A stretch of 64,000 bases of DNA from an uncultured Pelagibacteraceae bacterium (GTDB taxonomy: Bacteria; Pseudomonadota; Alphaproteobacteria; Pelagibacterales; Pelagibacteraceae), in contig CACJSY010000002.1 in assembly GCA_902596205.1 (NCBI GenBank), forward strand, positions 89,280 through 153,279, given 5' to 3'. How positions within the stretch are numbered: the stretch's first letter is position 1; each line of letters begins with the position of its first letter. Shown here piece by piece: positions 31,751 to 41,445 of this stretch. The position numbers and the translations under genes are program-made. The notes below the pieces were generated by a model. That model did not search any database. It was not told the origin of the DNA and was given only the letters and a program-made list of their open reading frames with translations.

Positions 31751-34426
31751 ATGAAATTTAATAGTAAAAATTCCTTTAAATCACTAGATAATATTTCATC
31801 ATCTGGAGCAGAATATAAAATTTTCAATTTAAAAAAAGCTGAAAAGAATGGATTAGAAGGAATTTCAAAACTACCAAAATCCCTGAAAGTTTTATTAGAA
31901 AATTTACTAAGATATGAGGATAATTTAACTGTAGACAAGAAGCAGATCTTGGCAATTAAAGATTGGCTTAAAAACAAAAAATCAAATACAGAAATAGCTT
32001 ACAGACCTGCTCGTACTTTATTACAGGATTACACAGGAATTCCTGCAATTGCAGACCTTGCAGCAATGAGAGATGCTGTAAAAGATAAAAATAAAAATCC
32101 AGATAAAATTAATCCATTATCTACAGTAGATTTGGTTATAGATCATTCAGTTATGGTCGATGAATATGCTTCAGGAAAATCATTTAATCAAAATGTTGAA
32201 AGAGAATTTTCAAGAAACGGTGAAAGATATTCTTTTTTAAAGTGGGGGCAAAAAGCATTTGATAATTTTAGAGTTGTACCTCCTGGAACAGGAATTTGTC
32301 ACCAAGTGAATTTAGAATATTTATCAAAAGTTGTTTGGTCATCAAAAAGTGGAAGTGATTTATATGCTTATCCAGATACATTGGTTGGAACCGATAGTCA
32401 TACAACAATGGTGAATGGTTTATCAGTTTTAGGTTGGGGTGTTGGTGGAATAGAAGCAGAAGCTGCAATGTTAGGTCAGCCTATTTCAATGTTAATTCCA
32501 GAAGTCGTTGGAGTTGAACTTAAAGGAAAATTAAAAGAAGGAACAACTGCAACAGACCTAGTTTTAGTCATTGTTGAAATGCTAAGAAAAAAAGGTGTGG
32601 TCGGAAAATTTGTAGAATTTTACGGTGAAGGTTTAAAAAATTTAACTTTAGCTGATAGGGCAACTATTGCAAACATGGCTCCTGAATATGGAGCTACATG
32701 TGGTTTCTTCCCAGTTGATGATGAAACTCTAAAATATTTAAAATTATCTGGTAGAGATCAAAAAACAATAGCTTTAGTCGAGAAATATTCAAAAGAACAA
32801 GGACTTTGGGCAAGCAATGATGTTGTGTTTACTGATACTCTTTCATTAAATGTTAGTAGTGTAGTGACAAGCATTTCTGGACCTAAAAGACCACAGGATA
32901 AAGTTTTATTAACCGAGGCTTCAACTGCTTTTGTAAAAGTTTATAAAGAAAATACAAAAAGAGATAAGGTTATCGAAGCTAAAGTTGAAGGTGCTGACTT
33001 TAATGTTAAAGATGGCGATATAGTAATTGCAGCAATAACATCTTGTACAAATACCTCTAACCCAAGTGTAATGATTGGCGCAGGTCTTTTAGCGAAGAAA
33101 GCTCATGAAATAGGACTAAAAGTTAAACCATGGGTAAAAACCTCTTTAGCTCCTGGTTCGCAAGTTGTTACTGATTATTTAGAAAAAGCAGGTTTAAATA
33201 AATATCTAGATGAACTTGGTTTTAATTTAGTAGGCTATGGCTGCACTACTTGTATTGGTAACTCCGGACCTTTAAATCAAAATATATCAGATGCTATTAA
33301 TAAAAATGATCTTTACGCCGTTTCAGTTTTATCTGGAAATAGAAACTTTGAAGGAAGAATTAATCCAGATGTAAAAGCTAATTACTTAGCCTCACCCCCG
33401 CTTGTTGTTGCTTATGCTTTAGCAGGTAACATGAATTTTGATATGTATAAGTCTGCACTTGGAAAAGATAAAGATGGTAAAGAAGTTTTCTTAAAAGATA
33501 TTTGGCCGACTAATAAAGAGATTGAAGATTTAATGTTAACCTCTTTAAATGCAGATATGTTTAAGCAAAGATATTCAAATGTTTCAGAAGGACCTAAAGA
33601 ATGGCAAGCTATTAACACAACAGATAGTGATATTTATAATTGGGAAGCAAATTCTACATATGTAAAAAGACCACCATTCTTTGATGATTTACCCGATAAA
33701 CCAGAAGGATTTAAACCAATTAATGATGCTAGGATTCTTTTACTATTAGCTGACTCAGTAACAACAGATCATATTTCACCAGCAGGAAGTATTAAAAAAG
33801 AAAGTCCAACAGGTGATTATTTTATGAAGCACCAAATACAACAAAAAGATTTTAATTCATATGGTGCAAGAAGGGGAAATCATGAGGTAATGATGAGAGG
33901 AACTTTTGGAAATATTAAAATTAGAAATGAAATGGCTCCAGGCACTGAAGGTGGATTTACAACGTTACAGCCAGATGGAAAAGTAATGAGCGTTTACGAA
34001 GCTGCAATGAAATACAAAAAAAGAAACAATGATTTAGTTGTAATTGCTGGTAAAGAATACGGAACAGGTTCATCTAGAGATTGGGCAGCAAAAGGAACTA
34101 AACTTTTAGGAATTAAAGCTGTTTTAGCAGAGAGTTTTGAGAGAATTCATAGATCGAATTTAATAGGAATGGGTGTTTTACCTCTTCAATTCAAAGAAGG
34201 TTTTGATCGAAAGAAACTAAATATCACTGGAGCAGAATTAGTTTCAGTTATTGATATTGATAAAGGTGTAAAGCCAAGACAAGAGATAACCTGTGAGATT
34301 AAATATCAAGACGGAACTAGTAAAAAAATTCAAATGCTTTGTAGAATTGATACCGCTAATGAAGTTGAGTACTATAAAAATGGAGGAATTTTGCAGTATG
34401 TTTTAAGAAACATGCTTGCCAATTAA
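31751..34426 (+). CDS. acnA: aconitate hydratase
   Basis: 891-residue AcnA/IRP-type aconitase of the TCA cycle, interconverting citrate and isocitrate. The three cluster cysteines are about Cys432 (SCTNTSNPSV) and Cys498 and Cys501 (GCTTCIGNSG). VDHSVMVD-like LVIDHSVMVDEY, TDSHTTMVNGL and the swivel-domain GSSRDWAAKGT are all intact. An AcnD (2-methylcitrate) role was considered because prpD follows directly, but length and motifs suit AcnA. The stop abuts the prpD ATG. Confidence 0.95.
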   Translation: MKFNSKNSFKSLDNISSSGAEYKIFNLKKAEKNGLEGISKLPKSLKVLLENLLRYEDNLTVDKKQILAIKDWLKNKKSNTEIAYRPARTLLQDYTGIPAIADLAAMRDAVKDKNKNPDKINPLSTVDLVIDHSVMVDEYASGKSFNQNVEREFSRNGERYSFLKWGQKAFDNFRVVPPGTGICHQVNLEYLSKVVWSSKSGSDLYAYPDTLVGTDSHTTMVNGLSVLGWGVGGIEAEAAMLGQPISMLIPEVVGVELKGKLKEGTTATDLVLVIVEMLRKKGVVGKFVEFYGEGLKNLTLADRATIANMAPEYGATCGFFPVDDETLKYLKLSGRDQKTIALVEKYSKEQGLWASNDVVFTDTLSLNVSSVVTSISGPKRPQDKVLLTEASTAFVKVYKENTKRDKVIEAKVEGADFNVKDGDIVIAAITSCTNTSNPSVMIGAGLLAKKAHEIGLKVKPWVKTSLAPGSQVVTDYLEKAGLNKYLDELGFNLVGYGCTTCIGNSGPLNQNISDAINKNDLYAVSVLSGNRNFEGRINPDVKANYLASPPLVVAYALAGNMNFDMYKSALGKDKDGKEVFLKDIWPTNKEIEDLMLTSLNADMFKQRYSNVSEGPKEWQAINTTDSDIYNWEANSTYVKRPPFFDDLPDKPEGFKPINDARILLLLADSVTTDHISPAGSIKKESPTGDYFMKHQIQQKDFNSYGARRGNHEVMMRGTFGNIKIRNEMAPGTEGGFTTLQPDGKVMSVYEAAMKYKKRNNDLVVIAGKEYGTGSSRDWAAKGTKLLGIKAVLAESFERIHRSNLIGMGVLPLQFKEGFDRKKLNITGAELVSVIDIDKGVKPRQEITCEIKYQDGTSKKIQMLCRIDTANEVEYYKNGGILQYVLRNMLAN

Positions 34427-35932
34427 ATGAGAGATATAAGAGTAAAAGTTCATCCATCGAAATCAAATCTAAAAAAAAAAGATCAATTAGCCTGGAAAAT
34501 AGCAGAGATAGCTTCAGATAAAGCAAAAATAGATAATCGTGCAATTGATATGGTTATCAATAGAATAATTGATAATGCATCAGTTGCAATCGCTTCGTTT
34601 AATAGAGGACCTGTTATTTCAGCGAGAGCAATGGCTTTAGCTCACTTTAGAAAATCAGGAGCAACTGTCTTTGGTTTAAATCCAAAAATTAAAGTAGATT
34701 GTGAATGGGCTGCATGGGCTAACGGAACTGCTGTAAGAGAATTAGATTATCACGATACTTTTTTAGCAGCAGATTATAGTCACCCAGGTGACAATATTCC
34801 TGCCATACTAGCAGTAGCACAACAAAAAGGTTGCAATGGTAAAGATTTAATTAAAGGAATACTTACAGGTTACGAAGTGCAAGTAAATTTAGTAAAAGGT
34901 ATTTGCTTACATGAACATAAAATTGATCATATAGCTCATTTAGGTCCTAGTGTAGCAGCTGGTTTAGGAAGTTTATTAAATTTAAAAGCTGATCTGATTT
35001 ATCAATCTATCCAGCAAGCATTACATGTTACAGTTTCAACAAGACAATCTAGAAAAGGAGAAATCTCTAGCTGGAAAGCATTTGCACCAGCTCATGCCGG
35101 TAAGCTTGCAGTAGAGGCAGTAGATAGATGTATGAGAGGTGAGGGTGCACCATCACCTATTTACGAGGGAGAAGATAGTGTTATCGCCTATGTTTTGTCA
35201 GGACCAGATAAAGAATATGTAGTCCCATTACCAGATATTAATGAGCCTAAAAGAGCAATTTTAGAAACCTATACTAAAGAGCATTCAGCAGAATACCAAT
35301 CTCAAGCTTTAATTGATCTAGCGAGAAGCTTACATAAAAAGATTTCTAGTGTTAGTGACATCGATAATATTGTAATTGAAACAAGTCATCATACTCACTA
35401 CGTGATCGGTACTGGAGCAAACGATCCTCAAAAAATGGATCCAAAAGCAAGTAGGGAAACTTTAGATCATTCCATAATGTATATTTTTGCAGTAGCTCTT
35501 GAAGATGGAGCATGGCATCATTTGAAATCCTATACGCCTCAAAGGGCGCAAAGAAAAAGCACAGTTGAGCTTTGGCAAAAAATTTCAACAAGAGAAGACG
35601 CAAGATGGACAGAAAAATACCACGATCCTAATCCTGAAAATAAATGTTTTGGTGGAAAAGTAATTATAACAATGAAAGACGGATCTACAATTTCAGAGGA
35701 AATAAATGTTGCTGACGCTCATCCAGCAGGCAAAAGACCTTTCACACGAAAAGAGTATATTAATAAATTTAAAACTTTAACTGATGGAATCATCTCTAAA
35801 AAAGAGTCAGATCGATTTTTAAAATGTGTGCAAAATCTTCCTAAATTAAAAGCTAAAGATTTAGTGGGTTTAAACGTAGAGGTAAAAAGTTCAATAAAAG
35901 ACAAATCTAAAAGCAGTAAAGGTATTTTCTAA
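34427..35932 (+). CDS. prpD: MmgE/PrpD family 2-methylcitrate dehydratase
   Basis: 501-residue MmgE/PrpD protein. [27 protein letters not shown] is the family signature, with [18 protein letters not shown] and EDPSPIYEG-like [11 protein letters not shown] following. PrpD dehydrates 2-methylcitrate in propionate breakdown. prpB and prpC are not in the window, so the full pathway is unproven; a role on citrate-like substrates is possible. It is joined directly to acnA (TAAATG). Confidence 0.9.
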   Translation: MRDIRVKVHPSKSNLKKKDQLAWKIAEIASDKAKIDNRAIDMVINRIIDNASVAIASFNRGPVISARAMALAHFRKSGATVFGLNPKIKVDCEWAAWANGTAVRELDYHDTFLAADYSHPGDNIPAILAVAQQKGCNGKDLIKGILTGYEVQVNLVKGICLHEHKIDHIAHLGPSVAAGLGSLLNLKADLIYQSIQQALHVTVSTRQSRKGEISSWKAFAPAHAGKLAVEAVDRCMRGEGAPSPIYEGEDSVIAYVLSGPDKEYVVPLPDINEPKRAILETYTKEHSAEYQSQALIDLARSLHKKISSVSDIDNIVIETSHHTHYVIGTGANDPQKMDPKASRETLDHSIMYIFAVALEDGAWHHLKSYTPQRAQRKSTVELWQKISTREDARWTEKYHDPNPENKCFGGKVIITMKDGSTISEEINVADAHPAGKRPFTRKEYINKFKTLTDGIISKKESDRFLKCVQNLPKLKAKDLVGLNVEVKSSIKDKSKSSKGIF

Positions 35933-36895
35933 TTATTTTATTTTTCTAGCAAGATCGTTGGCGCTTAACCATGCGTTTTCAACTTTTGGTCCATTAAACC
36001 AATCTCCACAAACACCTAAATTAATTTTTTTATACCAAATACTAAGGTAAGGTGTTTTTTCATAATTATATGAATATTTCCAACCATGAATTTTTTTAAA
36101 GATAATTTTATCTTTTTTAAATCCTGTTAACTTTATAAAGCGTGAAATCAGCTGATTCATAATTGATTTATCAGTTTTATATTTGTTAATAGTTTTTTTT
36201 GACCACTTAAGCGAAGCCTGAATAGTCCATAAATTTATATTTGATTTAAATCTTTTTTTACTATTTTCATTAGCAGCCCACGCTAAAATGTCGTCATTAA
36301 ATTTTATTGAACTAATAGGAAGGTTTTTTTGATTTTTAAAAGCTATCATAACTGTAATATTAGGTTGCATTTGAACTTTAAGTTTTAATATTTTTTCATC
36401 TAAATATTGTTTTGCTAACTTTTTTAATTGAGGAAAAGGGCAAGTAATTATTAACGATTTAAATTGATGTTTAGATTTATTTTTCAAAGTAATTTCCCAA
36501 AAATATTTTTTAAAGTTAATTCTTTCAATTGGTGAGGCAAATGACTGTTTGATATTTTTTAAATTATATTTAACTAAATCATTGTTAGCTCTTCTACCTA
36601 TATATTTCGATGAAAAACTTTTTTTCTCAAATGTAAAGTCTAAGTGATTATCATCCCAATTTTTTAATTTTTTTTTTCTAAAAAGCTTATTTATGTATTT
36701 CGTAAAAAGTTTTGATTTCGGAGATATATACTGAACACCGTGATCAAAACTTAAATTATGTTTAAATCTTTTATTTGATGATCTTCCCCCTGGACCTCTA
36801 GCTTTATCAAAGACATGAACTGAGTATTTTTTTGATAAAAGATTTGCTATTGTAGAGCCAGCAATTCCTGACCCTATAATACAAAAGTCCAACAT
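35933..36895 (-). CDS. renalase-like NAD(P)/FAD-dependent oxidoreductase
   Basis: 320 residues. FCIIGSGIAGSTIANLLSKK is the FAD Rossmann motif, followed by VFDKARGPGGRSS and HGVQYIS, the pattern of renalase-type flavoproteins. The C-terminal GVCGDWFNGPKVENAWLSA is the second FAD-contact motif. Very lysine-rich. Renalases of bacteria oxidise isomeric dihydro-nicotinamides; whether this one does is not shown. It starts one base into the terC gene's stop. Confidence 0.82.
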   Translation of the reverse strand: MLDFCIIGSGIAGSTIANLLSKKYSVHVFDKARGPGGRSSNKRFKHNLSFDHGVQYISPKSKLFTKYINKLFRKKKLKNWDDNHLDFTFEKKSFSSKYIGRRANNDLVKYNLKNIKQSFASPIERINFKKYFWEITLKNKSKHQFKSLIITCPFPQLKKLAKQYLDEKILKLKVQMQPNITVMIAFKNQKNLPISSIKFNDDILAWAANENSKKRFKSNINLWTIQASLKWSKKTINKYKTDKSIMNQLISRFIKLTGFKKDKIIFKKIHGWKYSYNYEKTPYLSIWYKKINLGVCGDWFNGPKVENAWLSANDLARKIK

Positions 36896-37512
36896 TATAA
36901 GAATAAAAATTTATACTTTTCGTTTATTGATAGAACTTCATAACTTACAAGCCCGCCAATTATTAATTGAATTGAAATTATTAAAATTACAAATAAACCA
37001 AGATAACCAAGCCACATATGTTTTTTTATGTAATCAGCAAAATAACTCGCAAGAGTAGCAATTAAAAATACTGATAACAATAATCCTATTACCATTAAAT
37101 GAAAATTACCTTTCGATGCAGCTACCACAGCGATAGTATTATCAAAACTTAAAGTAAGATCTGCAATTAGCACCTGATAAACCCCCATACTAAAACTTTT
37201 AGTTTCATTAGATTTTAATTGAGGAGTTTTGATTTTATTTTTTCCAAAAAAATCTTGTCTTAAATTATTAATTACCCATAAAAGTAAAACTCCTCCAAGA
37301 ATTTTGATCCAAGCAAATTCAAATAAATAATTTGCTCCTGAAGCAAAAATAATTCTAAATAAAAAAGCAGCAGCTACACCCCAGGCTATAATTTTTCTTC
37401 TATTTTCTGTTGCAAAACCTGCAGCAATCAAACCTATAATGATCGCGTTGTCAGCAGCCATCACAATATCTATGAGGATAATTTGGATTGAGATGATTAC
37501 TTGCTCTAACAT
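36895..37512 (-). CDS. TerC family membrane protein
   Basis: 205 residues from the ATG at 37512 (MLEQVIISIQIIL); a TTG four codons upstream is less likely. Seven helices with the TerC signature MAADNAIIIGLIAAGF, and the repeat LIADLTLSFDNTIAVVAAS in the second half. Acidic residues inside the helices suit a metal (manganese-type) transporter. The specific ion is inferred from family only. Confidence 0.86.
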   Translation of the reverse strand: MLEQVIISIQIILIDIVMAADNAIIIGLIAAGFATENRRKIIAWGVAAAFLFRIIFASGANYLFEFAWIKILGGVLLLWVINNLRQDFFGKNKIKTPQLKSNETKSFSMGVYQVLIADLTLSFDNTIAVVAASKGNFHLMVIGLLLSVFLIATLASYFADYIKKHMWLGYLGLFVILIISIQLIIGGLVSYEVLSINEKYKFLFL

Positions 37513-37561
37513 TGATAGAATCAATGTATATAAGGTTCTTAGAATATATTAAAGAATAAAA

Positions 37562-38887
37562 ATGGATCTATTTAAAAGCCCATCAAAATTTTCAAAAAAA
37601 CATTTAATTTTGTTGTCCATACCGGTTTTTTTTTCAAACTTAGCTATTCCCTTAGTAGGAATAGTTGATACAGGCTTGATGGGAAATCTTGGAGAAACTA
37701 AATACTTAGCAGCTGCGAGCATTGCTACATCAGTAATGACAATGATTATTTGGAGCTTTGGGTTTTTAAGAATGGGAACTGTTGGTATAGTTTCCCAAGC
37801 TTTTGGTAGAGGAGATTATAGAGAAATTGTAAAAACATTGCTTAGAAATTTTATAATTGCAATAATAATTGCTTTTTTAATAATTGTTTCAAAGCCCTTA
37901 ATTTATTTTTTAATACAAAGTTTTTTTAAAATATCAATTGAAACACAAAATTTAATAAATACTTATTTAAATGTAAGAGTTTTTTCAGTTCCGGCTGAAT
38001 TATGTATTTATATTCTGGTTGGTTTTTATCTTGGAATACAGAAAACAAAAATTTCTAGTTTGCTGATAGTAGTTTTATCAATTTTAAATATTATTTTTAG
38101 TTCTATATTAGTTTTATCTTATGATTTGAATATTTTTGGTGTTGCTTTAGGAACGTTATTTGCAAGTTACATAAGTTTATTCATATTCACTTTTTATACT
38201 TACTATTTCGTTCTAAAAAAGTTTAAAATTATTCCTAAATTTGAAAAGATAATTATTAAATCTAAATTAATTAAATTATTTAATATAAATCTTGATATTT
38301 TTATCAGAACTTTATTTTTAACTTTCTCATTTTTATGGGTAACTTATCTAGGGGCTAAACTTGGAGAAGACTATCTAGCTGTAAATACCATTTTAATGCA
38401 GTTTATAATTTTAGCTGCTTTTTTTCTTGATGCTTACGCATTTTCTACAGAGGGAGTAGTTGGCTTTACTATTGGTAGAAAAAATAAATCTACTTTTTTA
38501 ACTGTAGTAACAAATTCTATTCAAGTTAGTTTCTTAACAGCTCTAATTGTAGCTTTTCTTTATATTATTTTTTTTAAAGAAATTGTTAATATTATTACTG
38601 ACATAGAGATTTTGAGATTTATTTCTTATCAACACTTCATTTGGATTGTTTTAATTCCACCAATTGCATCATTTTGCTATCAACTTGATGGTATATTTAT
38701 TGGTGCATCACAAACAAAAGAAATAAGAAACGCTATGATAATATCTGTTATTGGGTTTATCCTTGCTTCAATTTATTTTACAAAAAATTTTGGTAATCAT
38801 GGTTTATGGTTTTCTTTGATGCTTTTTATGATATTTAGATCATTAACTTTAAAGTTTTATTTTAATAAAATATTAAGAAAGTTTTAA
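37562..38887 (+). CDS. MATE family efflux transporter (DinF-like)
   Basis: 441-residue protein with about twelve helices. LLSIPVFFSNLAIPLVGIVDTGLMG and LRMGTVGIVSQAFGRGD are the MATE/DinF N-terminal signatures, and the second half repeats the pattern around DAYAFSTEGVVGFTIGRKN. Sodium- or proton-driven multidrug export is inferred from family. The stop abuts the DMT gene. Confidence 0.9.
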   Translation: MDLFKSPSKFSKKHLILLSIPVFFSNLAIPLVGIVDTGLMGNLGETKYLAAASIATSVMTMIIWSFGFLRMGTVGIVSQAFGRGDYREIVKTLLRNFIIAIIIAFLIIVSKPLIYFLIQSFFKISIETQNLINTYLNVRVFSVPAELCIYILVGFYLGIQKTKISSLLIVVLSILNIIFSSILVLSYDLNIFGVALGTLFASYISLFIFTFYTYYFVLKKFKIIPKFEKIIIKSKLIKLFNINLDIFIRTLFLTFSFLWVTYLGAKLGEDYLAVNTILMQFIILAAFFLDAYAFSTEGVVGFTIGRKNKSTFLTVVTNSIQVSFLTALIVAFLYIIFFKEIVNIITDIEILRFISYQHFIWIVLIPPIASFCYQLDGIFIGASQTKEIRNAMIISVIGFILASIYFTKNFGNHGLWFSLMLFMIFRSLTLKFYFNKILRKF

Positions 38888-39751
38888 ATGCAATTTCTTT
38901 ATAAAATTCCTGGTTATATTCTTCTCTTGCTTGGAGGATTTTGTTTAAGCTGGGGTGGTTTTATTGTTAGATCATTTCAAGAAGCAAATGTTTGGCAAAT
39001 TTTATTTTTGCGATCATTATTCTTTATAATTGCTCTTATTTTATTTTTATCACTTACCTATAAAAATAAAGTCCTTAAAGTAATAAAGGACTCTGGAGCC
39101 CCAGGAGTCTTGGGAGGTTTCGTAATGTCCTTTAGCTTTGTTGCTTTTATTATTGCCATGAATAATACCACAGTAGCTAATGTCGTATTTATAATTAGCA
39201 CTCAAACAATGTTTTTAGCAATTTTTGGATTTTTTTATCTAAAAGAAAAAGTTTCCTTGATTGGATCATCCTCAATTTTTTTAGCTATGAGCGGAATCCT
39301 AATAATGGTTGGAGATTCAATCTCAACAGGATCTTTATTTGGAAATCTAGTAGCACTGGTTATTCCGATCAATTTTGCAATTTACGTCATGATAATCCGA
39401 AAAAATTCTAACTTAGATATGGTTCCTGCAATGCTTTACTCTGGAATTTTTAGTTTAATTTATGGCGCTATTTTATCCAATTCTTTTGAATTTACTTCAC
39501 ACGATCTTTTTATGGGATTTTTATTAGGTGTTCCTCAATTAGCACTAGGATTTATATGTATAACCATTGGTTCAAGGACGACGGCTTCAGCCACAGTAGG
39601 TTTGCTTATGTTAATGGAAACTTTATGTGGACCTCTATGGGTATGGTTATTTTTGAATGAAATTCCTCCAATAAGTGTATTTATAGGTGGATTAGTCATT
39701 ATTTCAGCAATAATATTGAAGAGTTTTGACAAAAAACATAGCAAGACTTGA
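38888..39751 (+). CDS. EamA/DMT family transporter
   Basis: 287-residue ten-helix drug/metabolite transporter made of two EamA halves. GFCLSWGGFIVRSFQEANVWQILF and MNNTTVANVVFIISTQTMFLAIFGFFYLKEKV belong to the first half; ITIGSRTTASATVGLLMLMETLCGPLWVWLF to the second. Substrate unknown. Lies immediately upstream of the glycine riboswitch. Confidence 0.88.
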   Translation: MQFLYKIPGYILLLLGGFCLSWGGFIVRSFQEANVWQILFLRSLFFIIALILFLSLTYKNKVLKVIKDSGAPGVLGGFVMSFSFVAFIIAMNNTTVANVVFIISTQTMFLAIFGFFYLKEKVSLIGSSSIFLAMSGILIMVGDSISTGSLFGNLVALVIPINFAIYVMIIRKNSNLDMVPAMLYSGIFSLIYGAILSNSFEFTSHDLFMGFLLGVPQLALGFICITIGSRTTASATVGLLMLMETLCGPLWVWLFLNEIPPISVFIGGLVIISAIILKSFDKKHSKT

Positions 39752-39797
39752 ATAATTTGCATTTGACTTTTTATTACATTTAGAGGAAAGTCTCCGA

Positions 39798-39950
39798 CGT
39801 AACGGGAGAGACCATTTTGGCGCCGAAGGAGCAACCACCCCGGAAACTCTCAGGCAAAAGGACCGTTACCGTAATAACTCTGGAAAGCAGGCGAAAGCCT
39901 CACCGAAGGATTAAATCTCTCAGGTACATAGACAGATGGGGTTAGATAAG
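39798..39950 (+). ncRNA. tandem glycine riboswitch
   Basis: Two glycine aptamers are in series. The first runs from acgggagagacc through cgccgaaggagcaa to aaactctcaggcaaaaggac; the second from ctctggaaagcaggcg through caccgaaggattaaa to tctctcaggtacatagacag. The CCGAAGG and CTCTCAGG motifs occur twice, as the class requires. It ends a few bases before gcvT, and no terminator-like T run is seen, so translational control of gcvT is likeliest. High glycine should switch on cleavage. Confidence 0.95.
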
Positions 39951-39957
39951 AGTTATT

Positions 39958-41052
39958 ATGGAAGTACAAAAAACAGCTTTATATAATTATCATAAAAACT
40001 TAGGAGCAAAATTTGTTCCATTCGCTGGCTATGAAATGCCTATCCAATATAAAGATGGTATTGTTAAGGAACATATTTCTACAAGAACACACGCTGGATT
40101 TTTTGATGTGTCACATATGGGACAATTTTTTTTAGAAGGGGATGAAACATTAATAGAGTCTTTAGAAAAAATTATACCAGCAGATTTAAAAAATTTGAAA
40201 GTTAACCATTCAAAATATTCTTTTTTACTAAACAACGAAGGTGGAATAATTGATGATTTAATTATCACAAGAACAGAAAAAGGTTTTTGTATAATCTTAA
40301 ATGCAGCTTGTAAGGAAAACGATATTAAACAAATTTCACAATTTTTAAAAAAAAATCATAAACATCTTTTAAACAACGATTTATCTTTAATAGCGTTACA
40401 AGGACCCAAATCTGTAGAGATTTTAGAAAAATTAATTCCGGGTGTTGCTAATTTAAAATTTATGACTGGAAGTAATTTTGAGTATGAAGGTGAAAATCTT
40501 TATGTAACGAGATCTGGATATACAGGTGAAGACGGTTTTGAAATCTCAATTTCAAACACAAAAGTTGAAAAGCTCATCGATTACTTAATTTCAAATGAAG
40601 TTAAACCGATAGGTTTAGGAGCTAGAGATACATTAAGATTAGAGGCAGGTCTATGCTTGTATGGTCATGATTTAAATGAAAAAATAAATCCAGTAGAGGC
40701 TAATTTAAAATGGGCTATAGCAAAAAAAAGGAAAGAAGTTGGCGGCTTTAATGGATGGGAAAAAATAAAAAATTTATTAGCAAACGGAAGTGAAAAAATT
40801 AGAGTTGGTATAAAGCCAGATGGAAAAGTTATAGCTAGAGAAAATACGAAAATCTTTTCGTCTGATAATAATGAAATAGGATTCGTGACAAGTGGTACTT
40901 TTGGCCCGAGTGTGAACGCTCCAGTTGCAATGGGGTATGTAAAATCTGAATTTTCTGAAATAGGTACATCCATTCAGCTTGAAGTAAGAGGAAAAAAATA
41001 TGGGGGTAAAATTTCTGAACTTCCATTTTATAAAAAAAGTTATGTTAAATAA
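39958..41052 (+). CDS. gcvT: glycine cleavage system T protein (aminomethyltransferase)
   Basis: 364 residues. Transfers the aminomethyl carbon from lipoyl-GcvH to tetrahydrofolate, releasing ammonia. FVPFAGYEMPIQYKDG and HAGFFDVSHMGQ are the opening signatures, with the folate-binding Asp region after ITRTEKGF. The GLGARDTLRLEAGLCLYG motif is conserved. It begins directly after the riboswitch and heads the gcvTHP operon. Confidence 0.96.
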   Translation: MEVQKTALYNYHKNLGAKFVPFAGYEMPIQYKDGIVKEHISTRTHAGFFDVSHMGQFFLEGDETLIESLEKIIPADLKNLKVNHSKYSFLLNNEGGIIDDLIITRTEKGFCIILNAACKENDIKQISQFLKKNHKHLLNNDLSLIALQGPKSVEILEKLIPGVANLKFMTGSNFEYEGENLYVTRSGYTGEDGFEISISNTKVEKLIDYLISNEVKPIGLGARDTLRLEAGLCLYGHDLNEKINPVEANLKWAIAKKRKEVGGFNGWEKIKNLLANGSEKIRVGIKPDGKVIARENTKIFSSDNNEIGFVTSGTFGPSVNAPVAMGYVKSEFSEIGTSIQLEVRGKKYGGKISELPFYKKSYVK

Positions 41053-41064
41053 AGGGAATCAAAT

Positions 41065-41445
41065 ATGAGTGAAAAAAAATTTTCTAAAAAACACGAATGG
41101 GTCTCATTGGATGGAGACGTTGCTACAGTTGGAATAACTAAACATGCAACTGAGATGCTAGGTGATATTGTGTTTGTGGAAGTGCCTGAAGCAGGCAAAG
41201 CCGTAGAAAAAGAAGGTCAAGCTGCTGTTGTAGAGTCCACTAAAGCTGCGAGCGACGTTTACTCCCCGATATCTGGAGAAATTACTGAGGGAAATAAAGC
41301 TATAGCAGACGACCCAGGGAGCGTTAACACCGATCCGGAAGGAGCAAGTTGGTTTTTTAAGCTAAAGATTAAGGACAAAGGTGATTATGACTCGCTTATG
41401 TCAAAAGACGAATATGATAAATTTTGTAAGGAGAACCCAAGTTAA
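41065..41445 (+). CDS. gcvH: glycine cleavage system H protein
   Basis: 126-residue lipoyl carrier. The lipoylated Lys60 is in [13 protein letters not shown], and [20 protein letters not shown] is the standard N-terminus. It shuttles the aminomethyl group between P, T and L proteins. Good site (aaaggga) upstream. The stop abuts the gcvP ATG. Confidence 0.97.
   Translation: MSEKKFSKKHEWVSLDGDVATVGITKHATEMLGDIVFVEVPEAGKAVEKEGQAAVVESTKAASDVYSPISGEITEGNKAIADDPGSVNTDPEGASWFFKLKIKDKGDYDSLMSKDEYDKFCKENPS

Noticed and set aside
31751..34426. AcnD (2-methylcitrate-specific) identity for the aconitase
   Set aside because: Length and cysteine motifs match AcnA; next to prpD alone is not enough to switch the call.
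39751..39797. Sigma-70 promoter before the glycine riboswitch
   Set aside because: TTGACT is present near 39763 but no convincing -10 box lies at 16-18 bases; promoter position left open.
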